NCBI GenBank assembly: GCA_027605045.1
Contig: JAQFWX010000058.1
Coordinates: 1 to 64,000, forward strand
Reading direction: 5' to 3'
Source of the DNA: Phallus indusiatus
Lineage: Eukaryota > Basidiomycota > Agaricomycetes > Phallales > Phallaceae
DNA length: 64,000 nucleotides
Shown here: in pieces, positions 1-11,356 of the stretch
Layout of the letters: each line of letters starts with the position of its first letter
How positions within the stretch are numbered: position 1 is the first letter of the stretch
Position numbers and translations under genes: made by a program
Notes under the pieces: model-generated
Database searches by the model: none
The model's input: the letters and a program-made list of their open reading frames with translations, nothing else
Told to the model about the DNA's origin: nothing

Positions 1-572
1 GAGGAAGTTGCCTTCGACGTCGCATGCGGCGAGGATAAAGTCTGGGGAGGTAATTTATGTATGACATGATGAATGAGGTAAGTTGAAAAATAACTGACAT
101 TTCCAACCATCTCGGAAAACCATTTCTAACCAGCCTTTGAATCCATCTATAACGGACCCCAAATTCAGAATCACCGAAAACAAAGGAGGAGGAGTGACGG
201 AACGTACAGCGATATATTGTGTAAGGAGTGTACGACAAACAAGGAGAAATACCTACGAGGTATCAGGAAATTCATAGGGAAAAGAAAACATGCAAATATG
301 ACTAACAAGAAGAAAGTCTGGGTGGTGGCATTGGCCCAGTTTCGGCTCACCAGCTCTGTAGTGGTGACATTGGTACAGGTTATACAAAGCGAGACGAGTT
401 GACCGGCGAGAAGAGAAAGGGTGAAACGACGGGTCCAGAGACTTCTGAATCGTGCCCAGAAACTGTGCGAGAACTCGCGCAGGGAATCATAGTTGATTGG
501 AGGACGGTCGAGTGTTATGAGGTCGCTCTGAGTAGCGCTGCTAGTTCCATCACTTGGATTCGAAGGCTGCAT
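1..572 (-). CDS. SLC35F-type (DUF914) membrane transporter, N-terminal part, runs off the left edge
   Basis: Reads on the minus strand from ATG at 572; the gene continues beyond base 1. A short hydrophilic N-terminus is followed by the first membrane segment (LSLLAGQLVSLCITCTN). Further exons encode YTPYTIYRYGFKGW and an exon ending FILAACDVEGNFL. This order is typical of the SLC35F/DUF914 family of multi-pass solute or nucleotide-sugar-type carriers; the substrate cannot be told. Exons by splice signals: 572-318, 252-208, 146-99, 41-1, with introns of 51-65 nt. Oddity: at about 225-233 the reading frame must slip by one base (FFLYFSLFV, then YTPYTIYR) with no room for an intron, so the exon carries an extra base (or lacks two), by error or by mutation. 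The family call rests on remembered motifs. Confidence 0.72.
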
Positions 573-1124
573 TATTGGTCGGTATTGGAGGCTGCCCTGT
601 TAAGACGAGAGTCCTTTGACAGGCGAAAAGCTGGAGAATAAAGAAGAGAGACGAAGAGGAAGAGGGCGATTTATCCGGGAGTGTCGAACGGGGATTTGCC
701 TAATTAACCCAACGAACGTTCGCAATACTTTCGCTCTCTTTTTTTGGAGTTTTTTTGGTCTACTCTTTTATTCTCCTTGTTGACAGGTGCAGGGCGACGA
801 CGACAAGAAGAGTATGGTTGGAGAAGAAGGAAAGGACCCAAGACGCTAGTGCGAGGGACAGACGGTGGTCGAAGCTAAGGCTAATGAGCGGCAGATCTTA
901 TCCACATGATGTTCCTTGAAGTCGCTAGATACATTTCCACTCCGAGTCACGTGTTATAGTGATCATCTCCCGGTGACCCTGAAATTACGAATACAGATGT
1001 TTGTCAACTATTTTACAAGCCATAAAGTAAAGTAAAACTAATAGTAAAGTAGGCACTCGATAAAAAAGAGAGACAACGAAAATAGAACAGCAAGTTGTGA
1101 GTATAAGGTTAGGCAGAAATTGTC
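573..1124. other. Intergenic, 5' flank of the SLC35F gene
   Basis: No supported gene. It lies between the start of the left-edge transporter (572) and the stop of the next minus-strand gene (1125). It contains pyrimidine runs around 730-780, in keeping with a fungal promoter region. Confidence 0.5.
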
Positions 1125-4100
1125 TCATAATTCTTCGTGGACGAGACCCTCCAATGCTTGGCGCACTTCCTCAGCGTCCCGACTCCTGATAACACCGAGA
1201 GGAATTTTATGTCCATCCTCGACGGCCGTATCTTTGCCAACGTCGATGGGCAAGATGGACATCTCAGGTTCGTGCTCGGATTCGCTCTCAGTAGAAGACG
1301 GATCCAGATCCAAATTTAGCGTCGCTTCGCTAGTCTCGGCGACTACGTACATACCAACAGCCAAACGTCAGATCCAATTGTCAAAATCGAAACTAAAATG
1401 TCAAAAAACTCTTACCATTCTCTGAATTACCATTGACGTCTCCGCTATCTGCAAGGACAAGTTTGTCCAAGACCGTACTCCTAATCTGACCAATGCTAGC
1501 CTCGAAACCTAAAATGATATCGTCTATCTCCTCTTGAAGCGATCGTAACGCATCATTCAAGGAGTTGGCAGGCGCATCCGTTGCAGTTCCGTTTTGGAGA
1601 CTGTGATAAACGTCGCCAAACGACTTAGCAGCTATTGAAAATGGGTTAGTTGGTCAAAATCGAGATAATGATAATAGCGCGGAAAGCGTGGCCCGACATT
1701 AAGATGTGCACCACATGCCATGTATCTTGATACTCACTTCGGAGAAGATTATGATACCGCTAAATTAGCAACATATATTAATAATGAACGTTCGCGCTCC
1801 TATCGGATTCTTTCACCCACCTCCCAATCATGGTAAGTCACGTCTGCTAACCATGTGTAGCCCTTTCCGAGATCATCCTGTGCCTGGTTAGCCAGGTCAA
1901 TTAGTGCTGAGGCAAATATCTCAAGCTGGAAAGTACGGTGAATGTCAAACCAAAAAAAATTAAGACAAGACAAAAAAAAAGTCTCCAACCTCTCTTATCT
2001 CTGCTTGCAAAAGTTCACCAATCCACTCCCGAACAACTTGAGAAAAATTGTCAATTCTAGCTCCAAGCTTCTTCTCAACCTTAGCAACCACGTCGTTCCA
2101 TTCCTTCATTCTTTCCTCGTCTTCTTTTTCATTTTGAGCAAGAAGCTTTTTTGAAAATGCCTTCAGACCTTTCAAACTCTTCTCGGCTTCATTGACAATA
2201 TCTGTCACTTGTTTTCTTATCACACCCGCCGAATCTTGAGTATCAGCAACAGCCACCTCGCGCAAGCGTATCAAAGCCTCTTTAACGTCTTTACGATGCT
2301 CCCTGCCGAGCTTCTCAATATCTTGTTCCCATTTCGTATGACGTCTCTCCAGATCCGCACGCTGTTGTTCTGTCTGAATCTTCTTCTGTCGTAAACGCTC
2401 TTCTTTCTCATGTACATCCTCATGGGTTGAGGATTCCGAAGTCAAGGGTGGCGCTGGCTCCGCGTTAGTTGAGATATCGTCCAAGAATTCGTCCAGCAAA
2501 GCATCGAGATCAGCGTCTTCTTCTTCTTCTTTTTCGGCGTTCTCGGGAACAGCATAGACAGGGGTATCGGCAACGGCAAAAGACTCTTCTACATCTTCTG
2601 TGGTGGGAGATAGTGACTCTACCATGATAGACGCGGCTGAAGCGGCCGCTTTATCTGTAATGGCTGGGATATCCAACCCAGCCAGTTCCGAATCAAAATC
2701 TGGTATTGAATCGGTAATATGGACGAGTTCATCTTCCTCAAATGTTGCCGGAGGTGAGAGCGTTTCTTTGATGATCGAAGCTGCAATTTCATCTGTAACA
2801 TCAAGTGTCGGCGGAATAGGGACGGAGGGAATTGTCTCTGAGGAAACAACGGGTGGTTCAGGCACGAGAGATTCTCCAGATACTGTAGGCGTAGGAGCTG
2901 GAGTGACACCGACGGAAGTAATCACGTCGATTACTTCAGCTACATCGACACTCTCTACGACAGGTATCCCTTCTCTGCTTGCTCTTTCCTGCTCCATAAT
3001 GGCAACCCATATTTTATCAATCTGAGGATCAACCCATTTCTCTTTCGCATTGATAATGAGACGAAACAGAATACGGAGTATAACACCAGGTAAACGTTTG
3101 ACGGCCTTCCAAATCGGTCGTACATACGGCCTGATAGCTCGCCACTGTTTATCTGCAGTGCTGATTGTCGTATTAATGCGAGGCTGGACGTAAAGTTGAT
3201 ACCGGTATGCTAAGTTATCCATGTACGGACCAAGCGTTGCCTCGTATTTGCGTTGGAATTGTCTGATGTACGGTCTAGTGCGAATGCGCAGCCATGCAAT
3301 TTGCGGCTGAACGTGCATACGCCACTCCTGTCTTGTGCGACGAATAACCGGTGTAGAAATCTTGACTGCGGTGGAGTATATTGGTTCGACACTGTGTACG
3401 GTTGATGAAATGAAGGGATTCTGCATTGCCATTTGGATCGGAGGTAGGATGTAAGGCTCCAAGACGAGCCGACGGTATTCGGTCAGAGCTCGACATATAG
3501 GAGACCGCATCTGTACGTCTTCAGGACATACTGAAACTGTGTATATCGTGAACCATAATAGAAGCATCCGTGCCAAGATATCGAATATGCTTATTCCTTT
3601 ACTGGATTTTTCATTACGGCTTTTCTTATTCTGTGCAAGAAGATGGCACTTCAGAGCGAGGACAACCAAAATATCGACAAAGATATTGACGTACCTTTGA
3701 CCCTTTTTTGCTTTGGACTTCGGTTTAGCTTTTGATAGTCCTCCTTTGCCGGGCGGAGGGAAGGTTCTGAAGGTAGGCTATTTTGTTCAGGTATATCATC
3801 ATCCTACAGTAAACGTCTAATCCCAGATTCAACGGCTATGAACTAGAAACATACCTCGGCCTTAATATCATCACGTCTGGGTCCGACTGAGGAGGCTTTG
3901 GATGATGCTGATGCTGATGCATTTGCAGGAGTATTTCGACTAGGACCAGCCCGGTTGTTGACATCCTTTACAGGAGAAGCACGGTTTGAGGTGGAATTCA
4001 AACTGGCGTCATCATCATTAAGAGCGCTCTCCACATATTTTCCTTTCGATGAAGATGCAGGTGTAATACGCGCAGTTCCAACGGAGGAGTTCGTACGACT

Positions 4101-4148
4101 GGCAGCAGGCGGGGGTGGTGCTGCGCTCTGCCGACGGGTTACAACCAT
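1125..4148 (-). CDS. Unnamed membrane-anchored coiled-coil protein (880 aa)
   Basis: I do not recognise a named family. Six exons give an uninterrupted 880-codon frame: 4148-3855, 3777-1990, 1925-1821, 1759-1738, 1631-1416, 1342-1125. The first ~100 residues are disordered, Ser/Ala-rich and basic. A Lys-rich stretch (SKAKPKSKAKK) is followed by one or two hydrophobic segments (NIFVDILVVLAL and ARMLLLWFTIYTVSV, residues ~125-170). Next come Arg/Tyr-rich helices with repeated QPxI and RPYIR motifs, an acidic Pro/Ser region, then a long charged coiled coil (~480-640) rich in Glu and Lys. The tail (GEDUR-like helices are absent) is acidic with SESEHE. A 22-nt exon is needed for phase. A role as an organelle-membrane tether is only a guess. 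Confidence 0.8.
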
Positions 4149-4726
4149 CGTTGCAAGTCAAAAGAGCTACTGATTGCTGTTGCAATATTTTCCAAATTCC
4201 TTTGGTCTGAAGCTTTCACAGAAAGTGACTGGCAAGAAAAGAGTGTGTGGTGTTTCGGATTTGACGCGTTATTGACGTTGTGTATCCAAAGCGGAGTTCC
4301 AAAACTTGGGGCAGATCATTTTCGGAAGCAAATATACTATACATACTCCCTCCCCTTTTGGAATACCATTGGAAATCAATTACAAGTAGAATATTACAAC
4401 AAGCGCATTTTTCGTGTTTCAACGAGCAAAGAAAAAAAATATGTGTAAACTAAATGAATGTCACTCAACCAGAAAAAAACCTTTTTATTCAAATGATGGT
4501 GGTATGTATCAGGCTCGACCATGAGTGCTGCCTCCGCTGGTCGTCGAGAGCGCGTGTTCGTGTTTTCGCGCATCCCAAGATTCGGCCCAGCGTCGATTGC
4601 GAAGTAAAGCAGCGGGTAAAGGGAACGCAGACGGCGGCGGGAATGCGCGTGATCTAAGTGCAGGGTTACTGTCCAAGCGTATCATTATTATGGGAAACTG
4701 GCTGGTCACCAAATAGGATTCTTTTT
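4149..4726. other. Intergenic between two minus-strand genes
   Basis: No supported gene. It holds the promoter side of the gene starting at 4148 and the 3' side of the gene ending at 4727. The open frames here have no recognisable content and no splice logic. Confidence 0.5.
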
Positions 4727-6030
4727 TTACTTGGCTTTCAACGTTGGTCCAATGGCGACGCGAGCAAAAGTGGAAGGGAATAATGGATTACCGGGACCAC
4801 GCTCGGATAAACCATGATAGGGTAAATTAGTTTGCGACGATGAAGCGCTATGAATGGAAGGTGTAGGCGATGAATATCGACGGCTGGGAGGAGGCGAAGG
4901 CTGGTTGACAATGCGAAGCCCTACTAAAGGCGAGACGGGCCGTTTTGCCACACCTTCCTCGTCTGAAACGTCTTCTGAAATATCCTCCATGCGAGTAGCA
5001 CCATGACGACTAAGCGAAGGTGACTCTCTTCCGAAAAAAGATGAAGATGTCGGGCTGAGGATGGGAGATCGTACGGGCTGCGATGACGCCATAATCTCCT
5101 CCACCCAGATGGTATCATCGTACTCATCGTCCACAGCTGAGGTATCTTCGCCTTCTACGGTCTCGGGACCTTCGATATCCTGATGATCGCCACCATCTAA
5201 TTCAGGGGGTACACCGAACGCCGCCTTGATGCGCTCCCAGATGACTTCAGATCTAGCCGAAATGCACGTCTTCGCCTTTGGATCCACAAAATATCATCAG
5301 CTTCTTCGCGGGTCGTTTTCGTCAGCCACTTTTCCAGCTGAGAATAATTCCATGATGCCGGATTATTTTCATCGCCTGGTGGGCTCCCTGCAGGGAATAT
5401 TTGCGCAAGAAGGAGAAACAATTTACGCGTAGGCAAGGACGTCAAAAGTTCTTGGACTTCTGCGGGTCGATCCCAGAACGGCAGAAGACAGGCCTCGGGA
5501 AGTGGAGTAAATTTGACGGGAGAAAGAGTCTGTGAATTGTTGTTCCCAGGAGTAGATGGTCGTGAGATGGTTGGATGCGCGCATTGTTGAGCAATCTCGC
5601 ACACTTGTTGGGGAGTCAGTGGGGTGGTATGAGGGCTGGTATGCGATGCAATGGAGCTGCGACGTTGCAATGATCCTTGAGTGTTTTCGTCTTTCTGTGC
5701 GCCTGATAATGGGGTGAAACCAAATCCAGAGGCCGCGAAGGATATGCGACCACTCGAAGCACCTGGGCTGCTGTTTCTGCCTTGATTGTTCCCGCCACTT
5801 GGCTTGTTGTTGTGAAGTGATCTTCGTCGACTTGCTTTCTCGTCCTGCTCAGGAGGTGGCTGCCCAGTTGGAGCCTTGACGATGTGCAGCACACTGGCTA
5901 CGCCTCGGTCTGTCTCAGGTATGGTGCCCCAGGGATCCGCGGCTGAGACAGAACCTCGACGCCGCGACGAAACGCGACGAAGCCCTTGAACGTTGGGGGA
6001 TATATTGGACAGAGTCAGTGGCTGAGACAT
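4727..6030 (-). CDS. Unnamed disordered protein with a conserved helical segment; one base missing near 5285
   Basis: ATG at 6030, stop at 4727, no introns needed. Low-complexity Ser/Pro/Arg sequence surrounds a conserved-looking core: LLPFWDRPAEVQELLTSLP, a predicted helix KLFLLLAQIFP, a WLTKTTREEADDILW helix, then SEVIWERIKAAFGVPPELD. I recall similar segments in other basidiomycete proteins of unknown function. The frame ending ADDILWI must change to the frame PKAKTC at about 5285-5290; adding one base makes 435 codons. The join is inside the conserved block and has no room for an intron, so a single-base deletion (assembly error or real mutation) is the simplest explanation. The C-terminal half is acidic, then Ser/Pro-rich. 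Confidence 0.7.
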
Positions 6031-6220
6031 GTGTGGTATGTCGTTGCTGGTATGTTGTGAAGGAAAGAAGAAGCAGAACAGCGAAAGAACGCTTCCTGCG
6101 GTTTTATTAGCGCACCTCTCGGTTTGGTGCCGTCATAAGACATAATGTAATCGATCGAACAATTACCTAAGTGACATTACCTAAGCAAACTCCAGCTCAT
6201 CATCCTCGCTGCAATTCATA
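6031..6220. promoter_or_regulatory. Divergent promoter region between the 6030 gene and SEC72
   Basis: The two start codons point away from each other across 190 bp, so both promoters must lie here or overlap the 5' ends. No defined motif is claimed. Confidence 0.45.
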
Positions 6221-7222
6221 ATGGCAGACCACAATCACAGTCATTCTGGCCCCAATGCACATAGTCATGGACCTCAACCTGGCCAGCCAGGTCAGCGCAC
6301 ACTTACACCGCAACAAATTCAACAGCTGCAGCAGCTGACTCCCCAGCAGTTACAGCAGCTCCAACAACAACTGCAGCAGCAGCAGCAGCTACAACAGCAA
6401 ATGGCTAATATGACCCCCGACCCAGATGCTATAGCAGCTCTTGATGCACGGTCCAAAGAAGTTCCTTTGAAGCTCGTCGCCCCAGAAACAGAGAAGGGTC
6501 AAATACTTGTGGAAGGGACAGCTTCGGAGGACCCTTCAGTCGATTTTAGCAAGCTGAATGCTCTGGCTCGACAAATTATGGAAACATGCCCCAACAACGG
6601 CGATGTGCCCCCTCCGCTTCCGCCAGTGAATATGATCCCAAAAAACAATCGTTCGGCTGCCGTTATTAAAGCCAAAGACGAAGGAAATGTACGCCGTCAA
6701 GAAACAATCGTGTCTCTCACATGAAAAGGCTAACACTTTCTCTTTCCCTTTTTTTACCAGAAATTATACGGCGAAAAGAAATATCACGAAGCTATTACAC
6801 TATATACCAATGCGGCAAAGCTGACCCTCGGTCGCCCATTGTGGGAATCTTCGTCTTTAATAAAAGAAGAACTGGCTATGCTTTTGTCTAATCGTTCGGC
6901 AGCATATGCTGTCCTCGGTGATTGGACAACGGCGCTCGCTGACGCAGATGCAGTCATAAATTACAAACGCCCTTGGAGCAAAGGTCACTTTCGAAAAGCA
7001 AAAGCTCTGCAAGGTCTAGGTGAATACGAAGAGGCTAAGGTGGCGTTGGCACTCGGTCTAGCGTTTGAACCGAGTAACAATGTAAGTGTGTTCGCATACT
7101 TTGTAACCCATATCTCGAGTCATTGCTCTGATGTTCTCCATCACCAGGAAATGTTGACATTTATGAGTGAACTAGACGAACAAATTAAAAAAGCTAATGA
7201 GGAGCAGCTTCAGACAGAATAA
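6221..7222 (+). CDS. SEC72: SEC72-type TPR subunit of the ER post-translational translocon
   Basis: Three exons (6221-6688, 6761-7081, 7148-7222) give 287 aa. The N-terminus is His/Gly-rich (HNHSHSG), then strongly Gln-rich, encoded by CAG/CAA repeats at ~6330-6400. The C-terminal half is a TPR block: KDEGNKLYGEKKYHEAITLY, LSNRSAAYAVLGDWTTALAD and the signature RPWSKGHFRKAKAL. That arrangement fits fungal Sec72, a cytosol-facing partner of the Sec62/Sec63 complex that helps post-translational import into the ER. The long Gln tract is not part of the core family and is probably a lineage-specific linker. A generic TPR co-chaperone is the alternative, but the RPWSKGHFRKAKAL signature favours Sec72. 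Confidence 0.8.
6330..6402 (+). repeat. CAG/CAA (polyglutamine) repeat inside SEC72
   Basis: Imperfect CAG/CAA codons, repeatedly spelling LQQLTPQQLQQLQQ, ending in a run of CAGCAGCAGCAG. Such tracts often differ in length between strains. Confidence 0.8.
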
Positions 7223-7714
7223 TTGTATACATTTATTGTGGTTTTATTTCTATCGCCATTCGTGACCTGTCATTTATGTATATCCATCAGCAGCATTCTT
7301 ATACTAATACAAGGCCGATGTTATTCATTGGGCGACTTAACGACAAGTTATCTCTAAACTGATATCACAATTAGTAGCCAAAGCCCCAACACAAGCAATC
7401 TAAAACGAGCATTATCTCTTGTAACGAAGAGAAATGAGTGCAGTCATTCAGCGGATATAAACAATTTTGCCACCCCTTTCGCAAGCTGAACAGCGATTAA
7501 GTTCGAGGCCTAAAGCCAATTGTACGAGCTTTCTCTAATGCTTGAACGACCTCTTTGATTCAGAAATGTCTTTTCGTTGAAATGCAAAATCAATAAAATA
7601 CGTGTGATACGTACACGGTGCGCCAATACAAGTGAAATAAGATGATACATGAAGCACATAACTGGTAGACAAAACAAGTAGCTTTTACGTAAAACGGGGA
7701 AGAAGAAAAAAAGA
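7223..7714. other. Convergent 3' flanks of SEC72 and APP1
   Basis: No supported gene. The two genes end toward each other, so this stretch should hold both 3' UTRs and polyadenylation signals. Confidence 0.5.
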
Positions 7715-9900
7715 TCAGCGATATCGTCTGAGAATGTCTCGAACTTCGGATTCGCATTCGGCGGGGTCTTTGAAAATCTTGAGAACGACGTAACTTGGTA
7801 TCTCTGCGCGAGCCCGTTCGATACGGAATATGAAGTCATTGATCTTCCGTTCTTCAGGCGTTAAACCGCTGTTAGTTGACTGGGACCGAGCCAGCCTAGG
7901 TAGTACCTCCGACCGCCCGCCATTCAAAGATTGCATAGACGGCATTTCAATTTGTTGAGGTTCTTGATTCACCAAAGTTCCATTCATAAGTGGGGTGAGA
8001 TACCACCACCAGCTGAACCGTAAGAGATTCCGTACAAGCTGTTTGGGATGACATCTGCTGTTGTGGTGACGTTGCGAATGAAGACACCGGCTATTTGATG
8101 GGATCGCTCTCTTGCAAGCTCTGTGTACAATTCTAAATCTTGTTCCCCGCTGTCTCCTACGAGTATGAAAGTTGAATCTGGGAAGGCGTTCAAAACATCA
8201 ACAACGCCTTGACGCTTACGCGCTGCGGGAGGCGAAAGTAGAGAAGAGAGCAACGCTCGAGCTTTGTATGACTTCAACCGAATCGACCCTTCCGGGAGGT
8301 TGGAAATGGAGAAAAATTCGGTTATGATAGGTAGCAGCTCAAATGGGCCATTGGACTAAAGATACCTTAATATAAGAGTTATCTTGATAACTTTTCGGAA
8401 CACTTGCCACATAATGAAATCGTACACCTTTGTATGAAAATAGGTCAGAGGAAGAATCTTCGTAATAAGAAGAAAAAATTACCTTTGCGCCATAAATTGC
8501 GGTACCAGTTCACCATATCTGGGATAACTAAATCGGACAAATGTCGCGTGAACGCGGTTCTGAAAGCAGCCTTAGCTCCCTCAATGACACCAGTAAATTT
8601 CACTGTATCATCTATATCTGAAATCAGACGAATAGGGACACGCTGGATGGGTAATACAGTCGTGATTTGTGTCTGAACAGGTTTACGATCAGTTGCGTTG
8701 GGTATATTCCCAGGCGGCATGTCGACTGTCATTGCGGTTGCTGTAGAAGCTGCAAGTCCATTTGTCCGTTTTTGATAAGCTGCATAGGGAGATGGAGACA
8801 CCGATGTCGAATTGGCCGCTGGCCACATCTCGGCTTGAACCACGACAGGATACTCCACGTCGCGATCACCAAATGCAACGTGCAGGGAGGGCGGATGGGT
8901 GGCTAATCTCTCCCAAGGTACTCGAACTGTAGACTGAAAGAAGCCCTCTGACGACGTAACAGATGATATAGTAGCTAATGGTGTCAATTCTGTTTCTTGT
9001 CCGTGAAGGGTATCGTTGACGTTGGACGGTATATCTCTGGATAAAGGACAAAAGACTGAGATCTGTATCATACGATTTGCAATAGCGCTAGTCCAAAAGA
9101 GCTTGATGCGAGAATCTAGATTGTCGTGAAGAGCTTGAAGAGTCTCATCCTCTGCTACTGAGGATGGTGATAATTTTGGGGTTTCCGAATTCAGCGATGA
9201 AAGCTCGGCGGCAGAAGCGGATTGAGGAAAATGATCTGAAATGCTAAACAATTCAACGCCGAGTTGAAAAATAACCAGTCTTACCATTAGTAGGGAAAGA
9301 CGGGTCATCTAACTTTTCAAAATCATCTGCAAGGCTCTCACAACCATCGTCATCATTCAATTCTGTTTCCAAATTCTCATTGACACTGCTTGGTAGCTTC
9401 GGTAACGCAGCATAGCCTCAAAATAAAAGTCAACATAATGCAAACTCCCGTGAAACGAGTCTCTCTACTTTTTGCTAAGCGATAGAAAGCTTTTTGAGAG
9501 CGGGTTGCCATTTCCGATGGCCTGACACTGGATGCAAAGCCAGAGACATAAATTTCCAATGCGAATGAAGAGTCTGGAGGAGAACAAGGTCAAAAAGGTC
9601 AGAATATAACGAGATAGACTGTTGTAGAACCCAACTTGGATCGTCAATGTCTGAAGGCCGCTGATACCGCCTTGCTGCCCATCCGGGAAACAGGTGCAGC
9701 TTTTCAATGCCGACGACAGCGCGACTCTGGCTGACTGACGACGTGTGTCCTACACCAGTTCTACCGTAGGCGCTGTTTTCTCCATTGCCTGTAACTCGTG
9801 AAGCTATGGCGTCATAAGCTCCTCTGTAGTCCTTTTGAGCAACATAGTCTCGTATGGATGATAGCTTTGAAGAAGTCAGTGTTTTCCAAGAAGAAGGCAT
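7715..9900 (-). CDS. APP1: App1-type phosphatidate phosphatase (HAD-like DxDxT enzyme)
   Basis: Seven exons (9900-9636, 9573-9469, 9416-9285, 9235-8483, 8427-8408, 8355-8004, 7962-7715) sum to exactly 625 codons, giving 624 aa. An N-terminal segment contains LHLFPGWAARRY and LEIYVSGFASS. The catalytic block is RLISDIDDTVK (DxDxT), followed by FTGVIEGAK, GVRFHYVSNGPFELLP, LKSYKARALL and FILVGDSGEQDLELY, which is the App1/DUF2183 order. The family dephosphorylates phosphatidate at endocytic actin patches in yeast. The intron 8407-8356 has GC-AG borders (GCAAGT donor), the exon before it is only 20 nt, and the last intron (8003-7963) is only 41 nt. The start is the first ATG; GTG precedes it. 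Confidence 0.9.
8356..8407 (-). other. GC-AG intron in APP1
   Basis: On the minus strand TATGTG is followed by GCAAGT and ends TCTTTAG before TCCAATGG. Splicing restores FHYV-SNGPFELL, as the App1 family requires. The nearest GT donor would break the frame. Confidence 0.8.
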
Positions 9901-10219
9901 CACTGAGATAATTTAGTGGAAATGTTCAGACCATTGGTATGGACGACGAATCAGCAGACGAGTCGAAAGCAAGATTGGATACGGTGATGTCGATATCAGT
10001 GATCCGGCGCCTATGATCACCACAAATTGGCTGACTCAGTCAGAACTTGAGGCATTTCAATGCATGTTCAAAGCGACCGCTCGTGTTCTCTCAGGACCAC
10101 AGCCTCTCAATCGACCCAACAATTATAGGCATCCTTTTATCTTTGTTCTATCTCGTGCTGAACGCCGAACGCGAGTCTTGGGTGAAAAAGAAAAGTATAA
10201 CCATCCACTAACACTGAGT
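9901..10219. promoter_or_regulatory. Divergent promoter region of APP1 and TPT1
   Basis: About 320 bp separate the APP1 start (9900) from the chosen TPT1 start. Part may encode a longer TPT1 N-terminus, because the frame is open from 10013. Confidence 0.45.
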
Positions 10220-11177
10220 ATGCGGGACGAACGACTTTCACGGACGATGACTTTTCTTTTGAGACATAAAGCTGTAGAGGAAGGCCTACCGATGCGAAAA
10301 GATGGGTATGTCAAAATCAGCGATCTCGTATGTGCCTTCCAGCCCCTTTCCGAGTTCATTTGATGCTTAAAGCCGAGTAGCTGGCAATACCTAAACTACA
10401 ATCGGCGGATTTTCTCTCTGTTGAACGAATAGTAAAGAACGATAAAAAAGGCAGGTTTAGTTTACTGTTAGAACCCGACAATACCGGTGCCGATGGGATA
10501 TGGTGGATACGTGCCAACCAAGGGCATTCAATACAAGTAAGAAGAAAGAGAGTGGCACATGTCTTCATGGTCATTGAAAGAACGCCGCGCTTCATAGGAT
10601 ATCAAAATCGATATGATTCGCATAATCGACGAATCACAAGTTCCGATGGCCGTTCACGGTACAACCTCAGCCGCATGGGGACAGATAGGTAACGTCGAAA
10701 AGATTTTCGGTTTCACGATGTTAACATTGACCTCTTTCAGCTAACGAGGGCCTATGCCGTATGAATCGACAACACATCCATTTTGCCCAAGGCATTCCTC
10801 GATCAGGCGTTTTAAGCGGTCAGTCAATTCATCTAAGACCATTGAGAACCCCATGTCTGATGAACTGCAAAAAAGGCATGCGTACCACGTCACAGGTATA
10901 CATATTCTTAGACGTCGCTATGGCTCTAGAATATGGCCTTGAGCTTCTACTTTCGTCTAATGGAGTCGTACTATCTCCAGGCGATGAAAATGGTTATATT
11001 CACCCTTGCTTTTTCTCCAAAGTCGAATGGGCACCGACCAAAAGTCTTATGAAAGGTTGGTCGCGCCCACCTCCACCTCCATCGCTGCGGAAACCCGCTA
11101 TAACAATGCCTCAATCAGTTGAAGAGCAAAATGAGCGAATATCAGTCGTTGATGATGATGCCGAAGAAGGAATATAG
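10220..11177 (+). CDS. TPT1: tRNA 2'-phosphotransferase (Tpt1/KptA family)
   Basis: Five exons (10220-10327, 10381-10536, 10598-10688, 10741-10818, 10876-11177) give 244 aa. Signature blocks in order: LSRTMTFLLRHKA, DGYVKISDL, WWIRANQGHSIQ, VPMAVHGTT, MNRQHIHFAQGIP, GVLSGMRTTSQVYIFLDV and SSNGVVLSPGDENG. These match Tpt1, which transfers the splice-junction 2'-phosphate of ligated tRNA to NAD in the last step of tRNA splicing. The conserved Arg/His of LLRH and RANQGHS are present. The start is chosen at the ATG just before the conserved domain; an in-frame open stretch extends upstream to 10013, so a longer N-terminus is possible. The C-terminal tail is Pro-rich and then acidic. Confidence 0.93.
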
Positions 11178-11356
11178 CTATAAATTTGATTTGAATTGGT
11201 CTTGTCACCTTTGGACATACTTCCTATTTACATCTATTTATATCAATGGGACAAAGTGGACGCGCCCGAAGTCTGACGCGTGACCATATGAGTCTGGCGT
11301 CGGTCACGGGCACCGGCTGCCACAACTAGTTCACTTCGGCCAGTACATTCGCTAAC

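Noticed and set aside
7984..8010. Frameshift in APP1 at the GGT repeat
   Set aside because: A 41-nt GT-AG intron with correct phase explains the frame change, and the full gene sums to exactly 625 codons.
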